From Maritimibacter sp. (GTDB lineage Bacteria; Pseudomonadota; Alphaproteobacteria; Rhodobacterales; Rhodobacteraceae): DNA of 64,000 nucleotides. Every line of letters begins with the position of its first letter. Within the stretch, counting starts at the first letter, position 1. Below the pieces are notes generated by a model. That model was not told the origin of the DNA. It saw nothing but the letters and a program-made list of their open reading frames with translations, and searched no databases. The DNA lies in assembly GCA_017792445.1 (NCBI GenBank), contig CP051232.1, positions 4,190,001 through 4,254,000 on the forward strand, given 5' to 3'. Positions 9,675 to 19,011 of the stretch are shown piece by piece. The translations under genes were made by a program, and so were the position numbers.

Positions 9675-10637
9675 TCAGCCCCGCCGGGTCCACGCCCACA
9701 GACAGAGGATCTCGGTCGCGACATGCGCCCCGGCCACCGCCGTAATCGCCGCCGGATCGAAGGGCGGCGAGACTTCCACGATGTCGCCGCCGACAAGGTT
9801 CACCCCCGCGATGCCCCGCAGGATCGCCGCCGCCTGCGCACTGGACAGCCCGCCCCAGACAGGCGTGCCGGTGCCCGGAGCGAAGGCGGGGTCGAGACAG
9901 TCGATGTCGAAGCTCAGATACGCCTTCGCGTCCCCCACCACGTCCAGCACCTGCGCGGCCACCGCGGCGGGGCCCACGCGATGCACCTCGGGCGCGTCGA
10001 TCACGGTGATGCCCAGCGTATCGGGGTTATCGGTCCGGATGCCGATCTGCACCGAGTGCTCGACGTCGATCAGCCCCTCTTTCACCGCCTTGTAGAAGCC
10101 GGTCCCGTGGTCGAAGCGCGCGGTCTCGTCATCGGCCCAAGTGTCGGTATGGGCGTCGAACTGCACCAGCGCCAGCGGCCCGTGCTTCTTCACATGCGCC
10201 CGCAGGATCGGCAGCGAGATCGAGTGGTCGCCGCCCAGCGTCACCATCGCCGCGCCTTGCGACAGGATCTTGTCCGCGTGCGCCTCGATCACCTGCGGGA
10301 TCAGCGCGGGCGCGGCATAATCGAAGGGCATGTCGCCGTAATCGGCGATGGCGAATTCCTCCATGATGTCGAAGCCCCAGCCATAAGGCGCGTCGGGCGA
10401 TTGCAGGGCGCTCGCCTCGCGGATCGCCCGTGGTCCCAGCCGGGTGCCGGGGCGGTTGGTCACCGCCTGATCGAAGGGAATGCCCGTCACCGCGATATCG
10501 ACGCCGGTCAGGTCCTTGGAGTACTTCCGGCGCAGGAAGGACGGCGCGCCGGAGAAGGTGTTCTCGAACGAATGGCCCCGAAACCCTTCGGCGGTCACCG
10601 CGCGGTCGGCGTGCGTCTTGGCGTCTTCAAGTCCCAT
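9675..10637 (-). CDS. speB: agmatinase / ureohydrolase family protein
   Basis: Mn-dependent ureohydrolase of 320 residues. Metal ligands are clear: GGDHS (near 135), DAHTD (near 159-163) and SFDIDCLDPAFAPGTGTP (near 242). The most probable reaction is agmatine to putrescine plus urea. Related enzymes acting on guanidinobutyrate, guanidinopropionate or guanidine share these motifs, so the substrate is not certain. It starts three bases after the M20 hydrolase stop, so the two form one transcript. Putrescine would feed the catabolic genes at 20-23 kb and 48-53 kb of this window. Confidence 0.88.
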   Translation of the reverse strand: MGLEDAKTHADRAVTAEGFRGHSFENTFSGAPSFLRRKYSKDLTGVDIAVTGIPFDQAVTNRPGTRLGPRAIREASALQSPDAPYGWGFDIMEEFAIADYGDMPFDYAAPALIPQVIEAHADKILSQGAAMVTLGGDHSISLPILRAHVKKHGPLALVQFDAHTDTWADDETARFDHGTGFYKAVKEGLIDVEHSVQIGIRTDNPDTLGITVIDAPEVHRVGPAAVAAQVLDVVGDAKAYLSFDIDCLDPAFAPGTGTPVWGGLSSAQAAAILRGIAGVNLVGGDIVEVSPPFDPAAITAVAGAHVATEILCLWAWTRRG

Positions 10638-10640
10638 GGG

Positions 10641-11816
10641 TCACTCCACCGGCTGGGCGCGCTCGACGAGGCGCGCGAAGAACGAGGCGCCCACGGGCGC
10701 GATCTCGTCGTTGAAATCGAACTTCGGGTGATGCACCGACGGGCCGTCGCCCTGCCCGAGGAACAGGTACGACCCCGGACGCGCCTCGAGCATGAACGAG
10801 AAATCCTCGGCCCCCATTTCCGCGGGCGCGTCGGTGTCCACGTTGCCTTCGCCCGCGACCTCGGCTGCGACCGAGGCGGCAAAGGCGGTCTCTTCGGCGG
10901 TATTGATCGTGGGGGGATAGCCCTCGATCAGTTCCAGTTCCGCCGTCACGCCGTAGCCTGCGGCGATCCCTGCCAGTTGCTCGCGGAACCGCGCCACGGT
11001 GCCGGACCGCACTTCGGGATCGAAACTGCGGATCGTCCCCGCGAAGGTCGCGACCTCGGGGATCACGTTATGAGCGCTGCCGGCGTGGATCTGGGTGATC
11101 GAGATCACGAGGTTCTTCATCGGGTTGGTCGCGCGGGTCACGATGGCCTGCGCCGCCTGCACCATCGCAGCGACCGCCGGGATCGGGTCCACCGCTTCGT
11201 GCGGGGTAGCGGCATGGCCGCCCTTGCCGGTCACCGTCACGATGAAATCGTCCACCGCCGCCATCAGCGCGCCGGGATTGGTGTGGAAGGTGCCCGTCTC
11301 GTACTGCGGCGCACAGTGCAAGGCGTAGACCTGCCCGATGCCGAAGCGGTCCATCACGCCTTCGGACACCATCGCGCCGCCGCCGCCGCCCTGTTCCTCG
11401 GCCGGCTGGAACATCAGCGCCACGCGGCCCCGGAAGTTGCGCGTCTCGGCCAGATACTTCGCCGCGCCCAATAGCATCGTGGTGTGGCCATCGTGGCCAC
11501 AGGCATGCATCGCGCCCGCCACCTCAGAGGCATAGTCCAGCCCCGTCTCTTCCGCCATCGGCAGCGCGTCCATGTCGGCGCGCAGGCCGATCACCGGGCC
11601 TCCGCCATTGGTGGCGCCCTGCCCCTCGATGATCGCGACCACGCCGCTTGTGGCGATGCCCTCGTGAATCTCGTCGACGCCGAAGGCCTTCAGTTTCTCG
11701 ACCACGAAAGCCGCCGTGTTGTGGCAGGCGAACTCCAGCTCGGGATGCCGGTGCAGCCATTGACGCCACTCCTTCATCTCTTCGGCGAAGTCGCCGATGC
11801 GATTAACGATGGCCAT
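10641..11816 (-). CDS. M20 family metal-dependent amidohydrolase
   Basis: This 391-residue enzyme is of the hippurate hydrolase/N-acyl-L-amino-acid amidohydrolase type. Visible are the opening EWRQWLHRHPELEF, the metal-binding HACGHDGHT (about residues 100-108), the catalytic glutamate pair in FQPAEEQGGGGG (about 138-149) and GGHAATPHEAVDPI of the dimerisation/lid domain. The start at MAIVNRIGDFAEEM was chosen because anything further upstream would overlap the divergent mazG gene. Its partner is the ureohydrolase gene downstream, suggesting turnover of an acylated or guanidino amino compound (inference). Confidence 0.88.
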   Translation of the reverse strand: MAIVNRIGDFAEEMKEWRQWLHRHPELEFACHNTAAFVVEKLKAFGVDEIHEGIATSGVVAIIEGQGATNGGGPVIGLRADMDALPMAEETGLDYASEVAGAMHACGHDGHTTMLLGAAKYLAETRNFRGRVALMFQPAEEQGGGGGAMVSEGVMDRFGIGQVYALHCAPQYETGTFHTNPGALMAAVDDFIVTVTGKGGHAATPHEAVDPIPAVAAMVQAAQAIVTRATNPMKNLVISITQIHAGSAHNVIPEVATFAGTIRSFDPEVRSGTVARFREQLAGIAAGYGVTAELELIEGYPPTINTAEETAFAASVAAEVAGEGNVDTDAPAEMGAEDFSFMLEARPGSYLFLGQGDGPSVHHPKFDFNDEIAPVGASFFARLVERAQPVE

Positions 11817-11882
11817 GTGGACTCTCCCGGCTCGGCTGTCGGATAACGGCGGCGACGATTCCAGAAATCCGGGGGGCCGACA

Positions 11883-12716
11883 ATGGCGAAAGACAGCGAT
11901 ACGCTTGTGCATGACCCGAAGGGAGGCCTGCCGCGCCTGCTGGAGATCATGCGCAGGCTGCGCGATCCCGACACCGGCTGCCCGTGGGACATCGAGCAGG
12001 ACTTCGCCACCATCGCCCCCTACACCATCGAGGAAGCCTACGAGGTCGCCGACGCCATCGAGCGCGAAGCGTGGGGCGAGTTGAAGGGCGAGCTTGGCGA
12101 TCTGCTGTTCCAATCGGTGTTTCACGCGCAGATGGCGTCGGAACGCGGGCTGTTCGACTTCCACGAGGTCGCCGACACCATGTCGGACAAGATGGTCGCC
12201 CGTCACCCGCATGTGTTCGGCGACCAGACCGGGATCGACAGCCCCGAGGCGCAGACGGTGAACTGGGAGACGGTGAAAGCCGCCGAGCGGGCCGCCAAGG
12301 GCGCCAAGGGTGTGCTGGACGACGTGGCCATCGGGCTGCCGGCGCTGCTGCGGGCGCTGAAGCTTCAGAAACGCGCGGCGCGGGTGGGCTTTGACTGGCC
12401 GGATATCGGGCAGGTGCTGGACAAGCTGACCGAAGAGGCCCACGAACTCGCCGAGGCACGGGATACGCTTTCGCAGGCCGAGGTCGAGGAGGAAATGGGC
12501 GACTTCCTGTTCGTCGCCGCCAACCTCGCCCGCCACCTTGACGTCGACCCCGAGGCGGCGCTTCGGGCCGCGAATGCCAAGTTCACCCGCCGCTTCGCCC
12601 GGATCGAGGCGCTGTTGGCGGAACGCGGCAAGACCCCGGCGGACTCGACGCTGGACGAGATGGACGCTTTGTGGGACGCGGCGAAGGCCGAGGAAAAGGC
12701 GGCAGCGAAAGGCTAG
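11883..12716 (+). CDS. mazG: nucleoside triphosphate pyrophosphohydrolase MazG
   Basis: MazG hydrolyses (d)NTPs to NMP and pyrophosphate, a house-cleaning activity. The 277-residue protein has two MazG domains in tandem, each with its metal-binding acidic helix: IEEAYEVADAIE near residue 50, and EEAHELAEARDTL near 184 followed by EVEEEMGDFLF. CPWDIEQDF near 37-45 is also diagnostic. It is divergent from the M20 gene (66-base gap) and almost touches the convergent EamA gene (3-base gap). Confidence 0.95.
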   Translation: MAKDSDTLVHDPKGGLPRLLEIMRRLRDPDTGCPWDIEQDFATIAPYTIEEAYEVADAIEREAWGELKGELGDLLFQSVFHAQMASERGLFDFHEVADTMSDKMVARHPHVFGDQTGIDSPEAQTVNWETVKAAERAAKGAKGVLDDVAIGLPALLRALKLQKRAARVGFDWPDIGQVLDKLTEEAHELAEARDTLSQAEVEEEMGDFLFVAANLARHLDVDPEAALRAANAKFTRRFARIEALLAERGKTPADSTLDEMDALWDAAKAEEKAAAKG

Positions 12717-12719
12717 GCC

Positions 12720-13613
12720 CTAGCGCCGCCGCGCCAGCTGCCGTTCGCGCAGGAAGGTGTAAAGCCCCGCCGCGAGGATGATCGCCGAGCCGACATAGGT
12801 CAGCGTGTCGGGCCGTTCTGCGAACACCAGCATCCCCAGCCCGGTGGTAAAGATCAGCCGGGTATAGCGGAACGGCGCCACCACCGCGACCGGTGCCGCG
12901 CGCATGGCCGAGGTCACGGCATAGTAGCCGGTGGTCGTCACCACGATGGCGCCCGCCACATGGGCCAGCCCGATACCGCTGACCACCGGCGTCTCGCGCA
13001 TCAGAAGCATCAGCACCAGACCGAAGGGCATGGTCGCGGCAAAGCCCCATGTCGACAGGGTTACGGACGGCACCTCGGGAGGGCAAAGCCGGGTGTAGAG
13101 GTCGCGGAACGCCAGCCCGACCACGGCCACCAGCACGAACACCGCCGACGGCGCGAAGTCGGCCGACCACGGCCGGACCACCAGCAGCATGCCCGCCAGC
13201 CCGACCAGCACGGCGGCCCAGCGGCGGGGGCCGACCGGTTCCTTGAGGATCAGCGCCGCGCCCATCGTCACGATCAGCGGCGTGGTCTGCATCAACGCCG
13301 CCACCAGCGACAGGGGCGCATAGGTCAGGCCCAGCACCAACCCGAAGGCGGCGACGATCTCGAACAAGTTGCGCCGCACCACGGACGGATGCCAGAACCG
13401 CCGGTCCCAGACCCGCGCGCCCTGCAACCGGGCCAGCAGGACGAAGAAGGCGGTGCCGCCCACTGACAGCAGGAACATCACCTGCCCCGGCGGCTGGGTG
13501 CCGCCTGCCAGCTTCACGAACATGTCCGACACCGCCAGCAGCGCCATCGCCAGCACCATCAGCCCGATGCCGTTGGTCGAGGCGGATGCGTCGGGATGCG
13601 CCTCGACGCTCAT
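12720..13613 (-). CDS. EamA/DMT family transporter
   Basis: A 297-residue inner-membrane protein with about ten hydrophobic helices and the internal EamA duplication, for example GIGLMVLAMALLAVSDMFVKL at the start and the second-half PFRYTRLIFTTGLGMLVFAERP. These are drug/metabolite exporters of varied substrate. The start codon overlaps the stop of the Fur-family gene by four bases, so the exporter is in the same transcript as a metal-type regulator. That suggests, without proving, a metal- or stress-linked role. Confidence 0.85.
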   Translation of the reverse strand: MSVEAHPDASASTNGIGLMVLAMALLAVSDMFVKLAGGTQPPGQVMFLLSVGGTAFFVLLARLQGARVWDRRFWHPSVVRRNLFEIVAAFGLVLGLTYAPLSLVAALMQTTPLIVTMGAALILKEPVGPRRWAAVLVGLAGMLLVVRPWSADFAPSAVFVLVAVVGLAFRDLYTRLCPPEVPSVTLSTWGFAATMPFGLVLMLLMRETPVVSGIGLAHVAGAIVVTTTGYYAVTSAMRAAPVAVVAPFRYTRLIFTTGLGMLVFAERPDTLTYVGSAIILAAGLYTFLRERQLARRR

Positions 13614-14026
13614 TCCCGTGGCTTCTTCGGAACGCCGTACAGTTCCAGCCGATGGCCGCGCAGTTCAAAACCCAGTTTCTCGGCGATCTTCGCCTGCAAC
13701 GCCTCAATCTCGGGGTCGCAGAACTCGATCACCTCGCCGGAATGGATGTCGATCAGGTGGTCGTGGTGCTCGCGGTCGGCGTCCTCGTACCGGGCGCGGC
13801 CGTCGCCGAATTCCAGCTTCTCGACGATGCCCGCTTCCTCGAACAGCTTCACGGTCCGATAGACGGTGGCAAGCGAGATTCGCGGATCGACCTCGCTGGC
13901 GCGCGAGTACAGCGCCTCGACGTCCGGGTGGTCGTCGGAGGCCTCCAGCACCTGCGCGATCACGCGCCGCTGGCCGGTCATGCGCAGGCCCTTGGCCTCG
14001 CAGCGCTGAAGTATCGTCTCGGTCAC
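13610..14026 (-). CDS. Fur family transcriptional regulator (Mur-like)
   Basis: A 138-residue winged-helix metalloregulator. Family features are the GLRMTGQRRVIAQVL helix, HPDVEALYSRA, the DNA-recognition helix SLATVYRTVKLFEEAG, and the metal-binding EHHDHLIDIHSGEVIEF. It has no C-terminal CxxC structural-zinc pairs. The sequence resembles alphaproteobacterial Mur/Fur, which respond to manganese or iron, more than Zur, PerR or Irr; that placement is from memory of the families. It is followed, with a four-base overlap, by an EamA transporter. Confidence 0.88.
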   Translation of the reverse strand: MTETILQRCEAKGLRMTGQRRVIAQVLEASDDHPDVEALYSRASEVDPRISLATVYRTVKLFEEAGIVEKLEFGDGRARYEDADREHHDHLIDIHSGEVIEFCDPEIEALQAKIAEKLGFELRGHRLELYGVPKKPRE

Positions 14027-14096
14027 GGTATGCTCCTCGTGCCGGCTGTCTTAGGCGAACTGCGTCGCGGGCGGAACCCCCCGGGAAAGACGTGCC

Positions 14097-15359
14097 TCAC
14101 ATGAGGTCTGGCTGCCGCCCGACCCGCGCCGCCAGCTTCGCGACCGTCAGCCCCTGAACCACGATCGAGAACACCACCACCATGTAGGTGCAGGCAAGGA
14201 TCAGCGGTTTCCACTCGCCATCCGGCAGCGACAGCGCCAGCGCGACCGAGATACCGCCTTTCAGTCCGCCCCACGTCATGATCGGTATGGTGCCCTGTTC
14301 GAACCCCCGGAACGGCCGCAGCATCAGCACCGGGACCGCGACGGCAAGTAGCCGCGCCGCCAGCGCCAGAGCGATGGACAGAACGCCTGCCTGCACGGTT
14401 GCCATGTCAAAGGCGATGGCGAAGACCTCGACCCCGATCATCAGGAACAACACCGCGTTCAGGATCTCGTCCACCAGCTTCCAGAAGGCGTCGACATAGC
14501 GGCGGGTGACCTCGCTCATGCCTTCGCGGGTGCCGATGTCGCCGATCAGAAGCCCGGCGCAGACCGCCATGATCGGCGCCGACACATGCAGCGCCACCGC
14601 AAGCTCGTAGCCGCCAAAGGCAAGCCCCAGCGTCAGCAGCACCTCGAGCGAATAGTCGTCGATCCGCCGCATCACACGGAACACCAGCCAGCCCAGCACC
14701 ACGCCCAGCAGCGCGCCGCCGCCCGCCTCCTGCAGGAACAGCAGCGCCGTGTCTGTCAGCGCGCTGTCCTCACCGCCGCCCCCGCCGTGCCCTGCTCCGG
14801 CGAAGGCCAGACCCGACAGCGCAAGAAAGACCACGTAGCCCACGCCATCGTTGAACAGCGACTCGCCCGCGATCTTGGTCTCCAGCGATTTCGGCAGATG
14901 CGCCTCGCGCAGGACACCCAGCACCGCGACCGGATCGGTGGGCGAGATCAGCGCCCCGAACACCAGCGCGACAAGGATCGGCGCGCCGGTGATCCACGAA
15001 AACCCGAAGCCCGCCACCGCGGTCGATATCCCGACCCCGATCGTCGCCATAAGCACCACGGGCCGCCATTGCGCCCGGAGATCGGACAGCTTCACATGCA
15101 GCGCGCCCGCGAACAGCAGCAGCCCCAGCATCCCGTCCAGCAGCGCCTCGGAGAACTCGATCTCCATCACTTCCTGCCGGATCGCGCCGGTCATGTCGAA
15201 GCCGGGTAGAACCGCGTCCAGCACCATCACCGTGACCGAGGCCAGCAGGGCCACCACGAGGATGCCGATAGAAGACGGCAGCCGGAGAAAGAGGTAATTG
15301 ACCGAGCCGAAGGCCCCGGCGAGGACGATCAGCAAGGCGGCGATCTGCAATGCGTTCAT
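14097..15359 (-). CDS. CPA1-type Na+(K+)/H+ antiporter
   Basis: A 420-residue membrane protein of the monovalent cation:proton antiporter-1 family. About twelve transmembrane segments are seen, with the conserved ion-site region LISPTDPVAVLGVL (around residue 135) and the ESLFNDGVGYVVFL motif (around 160), both typical of CPA1/NhaP exchangers. The long hydrophobic start MNALQIAALLIVLAG was chosen; longer reading upstream runs into the divergent EamA gene. A small cytosolic C-tail is present. It stands alone, 70 bases upstream of the Fur-family gene on the same strand. Confidence 0.88.
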   Translation of the reverse strand: MNALQIAALLIVLAGAFGSVNYLFLRLPSSIGILVVALLASVTVMVLDAVLPGFDMTGAIRQEVMEIEFSEALLDGMLGLLLFAGALHVKLSDLRAQWRPVVLMATIGVGISTAVAGFGFSWITGAPILVALVFGALISPTDPVAVLGVLREAHLPKSLETKIAGESLFNDGVGYVVFLALSGLAFAGAGHGGGGGEDSALTDTALLFLQEAGGGALLGVVLGWLVFRVMRRIDDYSLEVLLTLGLAFGGYELAVALHVSAPIMAVCAGLLIGDIGTREGMSEVTRRYVDAFWKLVDEILNAVLFLMIGVEVFAIAFDMATVQAGVLSIALALAARLLAVAVPVLMLRPFRGFEQGTIPIMTWGGLKGGISVALALSLPDGEWKPLILACTYMVVVFSIVVQGLTVAKLAARVGRQPDLM

Positions 15360-15479
15360 GGACTTGTGCCCGAATGGTTTTTCCGGTCCTCTAGCACGGC
15401 TGCCCGCCCCCCGGAACCGCATCCGGACCATGGCTGGTATAATCGCCGGCACCGGCCGGGCAGCGATTGGGAGGACTAC

Positions 15480-16391
15480 ATGCAGCGCAAAGACCATATC
15501 GACGCCTTCGGGGCGGTCACCCTGATCTGCTTTGCCGTGGCGCTGGGTTTCAATCAGGTGGTGGTGAAGATCGCCAACGACGGATTGCAGCCGGTGTTCG
15601 CGGCGGCGGTTCGTTCGGCGCTGGCGCTGCCGATCCTTCTGGTCTGGATCCGCCTGCGGGGCCAGTCGCTGGCGGTCGAACGCGCCGCACGGCCCTGGTG
15701 CGTGCTGATGGGCGTGGTCTTCGCGGTCGAGTTCGTGTGCCTGTTTCTGGCGCTTGACCTGACCTCGGTCGCGCGGACCTCGGTCATCTTCTATTCGATG
15801 CCGGTGTGGCTGGCGCTGCTGGCGCATGTACTGGTGCCCGGCGACCGCCTGTCGCCCCGCAAGGCGCTTGGCCTGACCATGGCGATGGCGGGCGTCGCGG
15901 TGGCCATCTTCTCTCGTGGGAGCGGCGGCGAGGCGGGGTTGGCGGGCGACCTTCTTGCGCTGGCGGCCTCGCTTCTGTGGGCGCTGATCGCGCTGCTGAC
16001 CAAGATATCTCCTTTCTCGCGGATACCTCCCGCGCAGCAACTGACATGGCAGATCGCGGTGTCGGTCCCGATCCTGTTCGGCTTCGCGGCCTTCTTCGGC
16101 CCGGCGGTCCGCGATTTCGACGCGATCACCACAGCCGCGATGGCCTACCAGATCCTGTTGGTATCGGCGGGGTTCCTGCTGTGGATGTGGCTGATGAAGA
16201 TCTACCCGGCGTCGGGCGTCACGTCATTCAGCTTCCTGTCGCCCGTGGTCGGCGTGGCCTTCGGCTGGCTGCTGCTGAACGAGACGGTCGGCTATGCCCT
16301 GTGGCTGGCGCTGGTGCTGGTGGCGGCGGGGCTGGTGCTGGTCAACAGGCCGCCGCGGTCAAAGGCGATGTCGGCCCAGACCGGCAGGTGA
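15480..16391 (+). CDS. EamA/DMT family transporter (second copy)
   Basis: A 303-residue inner-membrane protein with ten predicted helices and an EamA repeat in each half (DAFGAVTLICFAVALGFNQV; SFSFLSPVVGVAFGWLLLNE near the C-terminus). The ATG at 15480 is preceded by a strong GGGAGGA ribosome site. Its substrate is unknown. The last 100 bases overlap the convergent endonuclease/exonuclease/phosphatase gene, so both C-termini are encoded by the same DNA on opposite strands. Similarity to the other EamA protein in this window is only at family level. Confidence 0.85.
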   Translation: MQRKDHIDAFGAVTLICFAVALGFNQVVVKIANDGLQPVFAAAVRSALALPILLVWIRLRGQSLAVERAARPWCVLMGVVFAVEFVCLFLALDLTSVARTSVIFYSMPVWLALLAHVLVPGDRLSPRKALGLTMAMAGVAVAIFSRGSGGEAGLAGDLLALAASLLWALIALLTKISPFSRIPPAQQLTWQIAVSVPILFGFAAFFGPAVRDFDAITTAAMAYQILLVSAGFLLWMWLMKIYPASGVTSFSFLSPVVGVAFGWLLLNETVGYALWLALVLVAAGLVLVNRPPRSKAMSAQTGR

Positions 16392-17023
16392 TCCGACGCG
16401 CTGCGCGCCGGAAGCGTCTGGTCGACCCCGGCGTCGCGCAGTTCCAGCCCGTCGCTTAACGCGATGCGGTCCAGCGCCGCCACCGGACGCGCCGCGTGAA
16501 AGCTGCGGCCCGGCGTGTGGACGTGGAACCGGCCATCCAGCGCCTCAAGACCCGTGCGCGCGCGCCATTCGTTGAAGTCGCCAAGGATCACCGTGGGCCG
16601 GTCGTCGTGGAAGCGGTCGGCAATGCGTGCGAGTTGCCGCCGGCGGTCGCTGCGCAACAGGCCAAGATGCACCCCGACGATCCGCATGTCGCCAAGGTCC
16701 ACCGCCACCGCACCGCGCGGTTCGGTGCCAGGAAGGTCGACGTGGTCGATCGACTTCGGCACCAGCCCCCGCCGCAGCAGGATCGCGTTGCCGTGCCAGC
16801 CCAAGGACACATCGTTGCGGGCGAAATGAACGGGAACGAAGTCCGTCTCGTATTCAAGCATGTCGCGCGGCAGAGCCGCGGGCCGCGCGCCAAGACGCTT
16901 GTCGGCCTCTTGCAGCACCACGACATCCGCATCCAGCCCGTTGATCACCGACAGGGTGCGGCCCGGATCGCGGCGACGGTCCAGACCAAGGCATTTCCGG
17001 ATGTTGTAGCTGGCAATCCGCAC
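16292..17023 (-). CDS. endonuclease/exonuclease/phosphatase family protein
   Basis: A 243-residue Mg-dependent hydrolase of the DNase I/AP endonuclease/phosphatase fold. Visible active-site pieces are RIASYNIRKC at the N-terminus, LQEADKR (catalytic Glu), GVHLGLL, LGDFNEWR (near 145) and the final SDHLPVWADI with the Asp-His pair (near 212). About 25 residues follow that pair as a Ser/Thr/Ala-rich tail, encoded antisense to the EamA gene. Members act on DNA, phosphoinositides or phospholipids; the substrate here cannot be told. It lies downstream of selO on the same strand. Confidence 0.85.
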   Translation of the reverse strand: MRIASYNIRKCLGLDRRRDPGRTLSVINGLDADVVVLQEADKRLGARPAALPRDMLEYETDFVPVHFARNDVSLGWHGNAILLRRGLVPKSIDHVDLPGTEPRGAVAVDLGDMRIVGVHLGLLRSDRRRQLARIADRFHDDRPTVILGDFNEWRARTGLEALDGRFHVHTPGRSFHAARPVAALDRIALSDGLELRDAGVDQTLPARSASDHLPVWADIAFDRGGLLTSTSPAATSTSASHRA

Positions 17024-17100
17024 TGGCGCGGCTCCTTGCTGTTCGGGGGCTCCCTAAAGCATCTAGGCGCGGTGACGCCGCAATGCAAAAGGGTGCGACG

Positions 17101-18522
17101 TCAGGTTCCGCAGAAGGTCTGGCGGACTTCCTCTTCCGGCGCGGGGGCGAGGGCGAGATGGGCATGCCCGACTGACAACTCGAACGGCGTGGACAAGGCG
17201 GCGTTCAGGGTGCGGAACGGCGCGTAGTCCCCGGCGACGGCAGCGGAAATCGCCTGTTCGACCCGATGGTTGCGCGGGATCACCGCCGGGTTGGCGGCGG
17301 CGGCGCGCGCCTTCCAGTCGTCCGGTCGGCGGGTTTGCCAGCCTTCGGCCCAAGCGTCGAACGCCTGCGGTTCGGCAAACTCGGCGCGGGCGGTATCGTC
17401 GGTCAGGCCCCGGAAGGTCCGGGTGAAATCCGCGCCCTGCCGCGCCATCGCGCCCAGCAGACCCTCGATCAGGGGCACGTCGTCGCGGCTGGCGTCGGCC
17501 AGACCCAGCTTGGCGCCGAACACCTCGATCCAGGTGTCCTGATAGATTTCGGGGAAGCGGTGAACCGCCTCGGTGGCCTTTTCGACGGCGGTGTTCTGAT
17601 CCGAGTCGATCAGTGGCAGGATGGCGGTCGCCAGCTGCGCCATGTTCCAGACCGCGATTTCCGGTTGCTTCGCATAGGCATAGCGGCCGTACTGATCAAT
17701 CGAGCTGAACACCTTGCCCGGGTGGTAGGCATCCATGAAGGCACATGGGCCGTAATCGATGGTCTCGCCCGCGACGCTGGAGTTGTCGGTGTTCATCACC
17801 CCGTGGATAAAGCCTACGCCCATCCAACGCGCCACCAGCCGCGCCTGCCGCGCGATCACCGCCTCCAGCAGTCCGAGGGCGTCGCCCGCTTCCGGGTAAT
17901 GGCGGGCGATCACGTAGTCGGTCAGCGCCTCGATCGCTTCAAGATCCTGCCGGGCGGCGAAATACTGGAAGGTGCCCACGCGGATGTGGCTGGTCGCGAC
18001 GCGTGTCAGCACCGCGCCGGGCAGCGCGCCGTTGCGGATCACCGGCTCGCCCGTGGTCATCGCCGCCAGCGCGCGGGTGGTGGGGATGCCAAGGGCGTGC
18101 ATCGCCTCGGACACGATGTACTCGCGCAGGACCGGGCCAAGCCACGCCCGGCCATCGCCCCTGCGGGAATACGGCGTGGGCCCTGCCCCTTTCAGCTGAA
18201 GATCGCGTCGTATCCCATTGGCACCTATGACTTCTCCCAACAGGATCGCCCGCCCGTCGCCCAGCTGCGGGTTCCAGCCGCCAAACTGGTGGCCGGCATA
18301 GACCTGCGCCAGCGGATCGGCGCCCTCGGGCACCGCGTTGCCCGCCAGCGCGGACACGCCCTCGGGCGACCGCAGCGCTTCGGCGTCCAGCCCAAGCTCT
18401 GCCGCAAGGCGGTCGTTCACCTCGATCAGGCCGGGCTTCGCCACCGGCGTCGGCGCAAGACGGGAAAAGAACCGGTCGGGCAACCGGCCATAGCTGTTGT
18501 CGAAGGGCACATGCAGGGTCAT
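17101..18522 (-). CDS. selO: SelO family protein adenylyltransferase (YdiU)
   Basis: A 473-residue pseudokinase-fold enzyme; SelO proteins transfer AMP from ATP to Ser, Thr or Tyr of target proteins during redox stress. Family signatures visible are the opening [38 protein letters not shown] (about 78-99), [39 protein letters not shown] (about 240) and the C-terminal FCGT tail. The tail cysteine sits where eukaryotic homologues carry selenocysteine. The gene lies downstream of the GNAT and nucleoside hydrolase genes, all on the minus strand with short gaps. Confidence 0.93.
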   Translation of the reverse strand: MTLHVPFDNSYGRLPDRFFSRLAPTPVAKPGLIEVNDRLAAELGLDAEALRSPEGVSALAGNAVPEGADPLAQVYAGHQFGGWNPQLGDGRAILLGEVIGANGIRRDLQLKGAGPTPYSRRGDGRAWLGPVLREYIVSEAMHALGIPTTRALAAMTTGEPVIRNGALPGAVLTRVATSHIRVGTFQYFAARQDLEAIEALTDYVIARHYPEAGDALGLLEAVIARQARLVARWMGVGFIHGVMNTDNSSVAGETIDYGPCAFMDAYHPGKVFSSIDQYGRYAYAKQPEIAVWNMAQLATAILPLIDSDQNTAVEKATEAVHRFPEIYQDTWIEVFGAKLGLADASRDDVPLIEGLLGAMARQGADFTRTFRGLTDDTARAEFAEPQAFDAWAEGWQTRRPDDWKARAAAANPAVIPRNHRVEQAISAAVAGDYAPFRTLNAALSTPFELSVGHAHLALAPAPEEEVRQTFCGT

Positions 18523-18561
18523 GCGGTAAACCTAGGGCGCGGGGTGCGGCCTGAGAAGGGG

Positions 18562-19011
18562 TCAGGGCCGCCAGGTCAGGAAGTGATAACCGTCCCGGAC
18601 CTTGAACCCGCGCCGCTGGTACAGCCGCAGGGCGGGTTCGTTGGCGGGATTCGCTTCCAGATGCAGGGCCTTCAGCCCGGCATGGGCCAGCTGCGGCATC
18701 AGCGCCATCAGCACCTCTGTCCCCATGCCCCGACCCCGCACGTTCTCGCGAATGAAGAACTCGTCGATGATCCCGTCCATGCCGCCGAACTCGATGGACC
18801 AACCGAAGCTGAGCGCGATGTAACCGACCGGCGCGCGGCGCAGTCCGATCAGCCAGACCGCGCCCAAAGGCGATCCGGCCAGCAAGGGCGCCAGCGCGGC
18901 GCGGCGGGTGGCGTCGTCCTGCTCGATCCCCTCGAACGCATGATAGGCGGCGACAAGCGGCAGCAGGCGGTCGAGGTCGTCTTCCCCGGCAAGATGAAGC
19001 TTGGCGCTCAC
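18562..19011 (-). CDS. GNAT family N-acetyltransferase
   Basis: A 149-residue acetyltransferase of the GNAT fold. The acetyl-CoA binding motif A region (IRENVRGRGMGTEVLMALM, around residues 85-103) and the following LHLEANPANEPALRLYQRRGFKVRD are standard. The start is a GTG embedded in the nucleoside hydrolase stop (GTGA); a longer start would overlap that gene deeply. The substrate is unknown. Confidence 0.85.
   Translation of the reverse strand: MSAKLHLAGEDDLDRLLPLVAAYHAFEGIEQDDATRRAALAPLLAGSPLGAVWLIGLRRAPVGYIALSFGWSIEFGGMDGIIDEFFIRENVRGRGMGTEVLMALMPQLAHAGLKALHLEANPANEPALRLYQRRGFKVRDGYHFLTWRP

Noticed and set aside
9534-11474. Long plus-strand open frame over speB and the M20 gene
   Set aside because: Antisense shadow: no family motifs and strong Arg/His/Gly bias, while the opposite strand encodes two well-recognised enzymes.
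11817-12536. N-terminal extension of the M20 amidohydrolase to 631 residues
   Set aside because: The extra part is antisense to mazG and lacks any domain; the family start fits MAIVNRIGDFAEEM at 11816.
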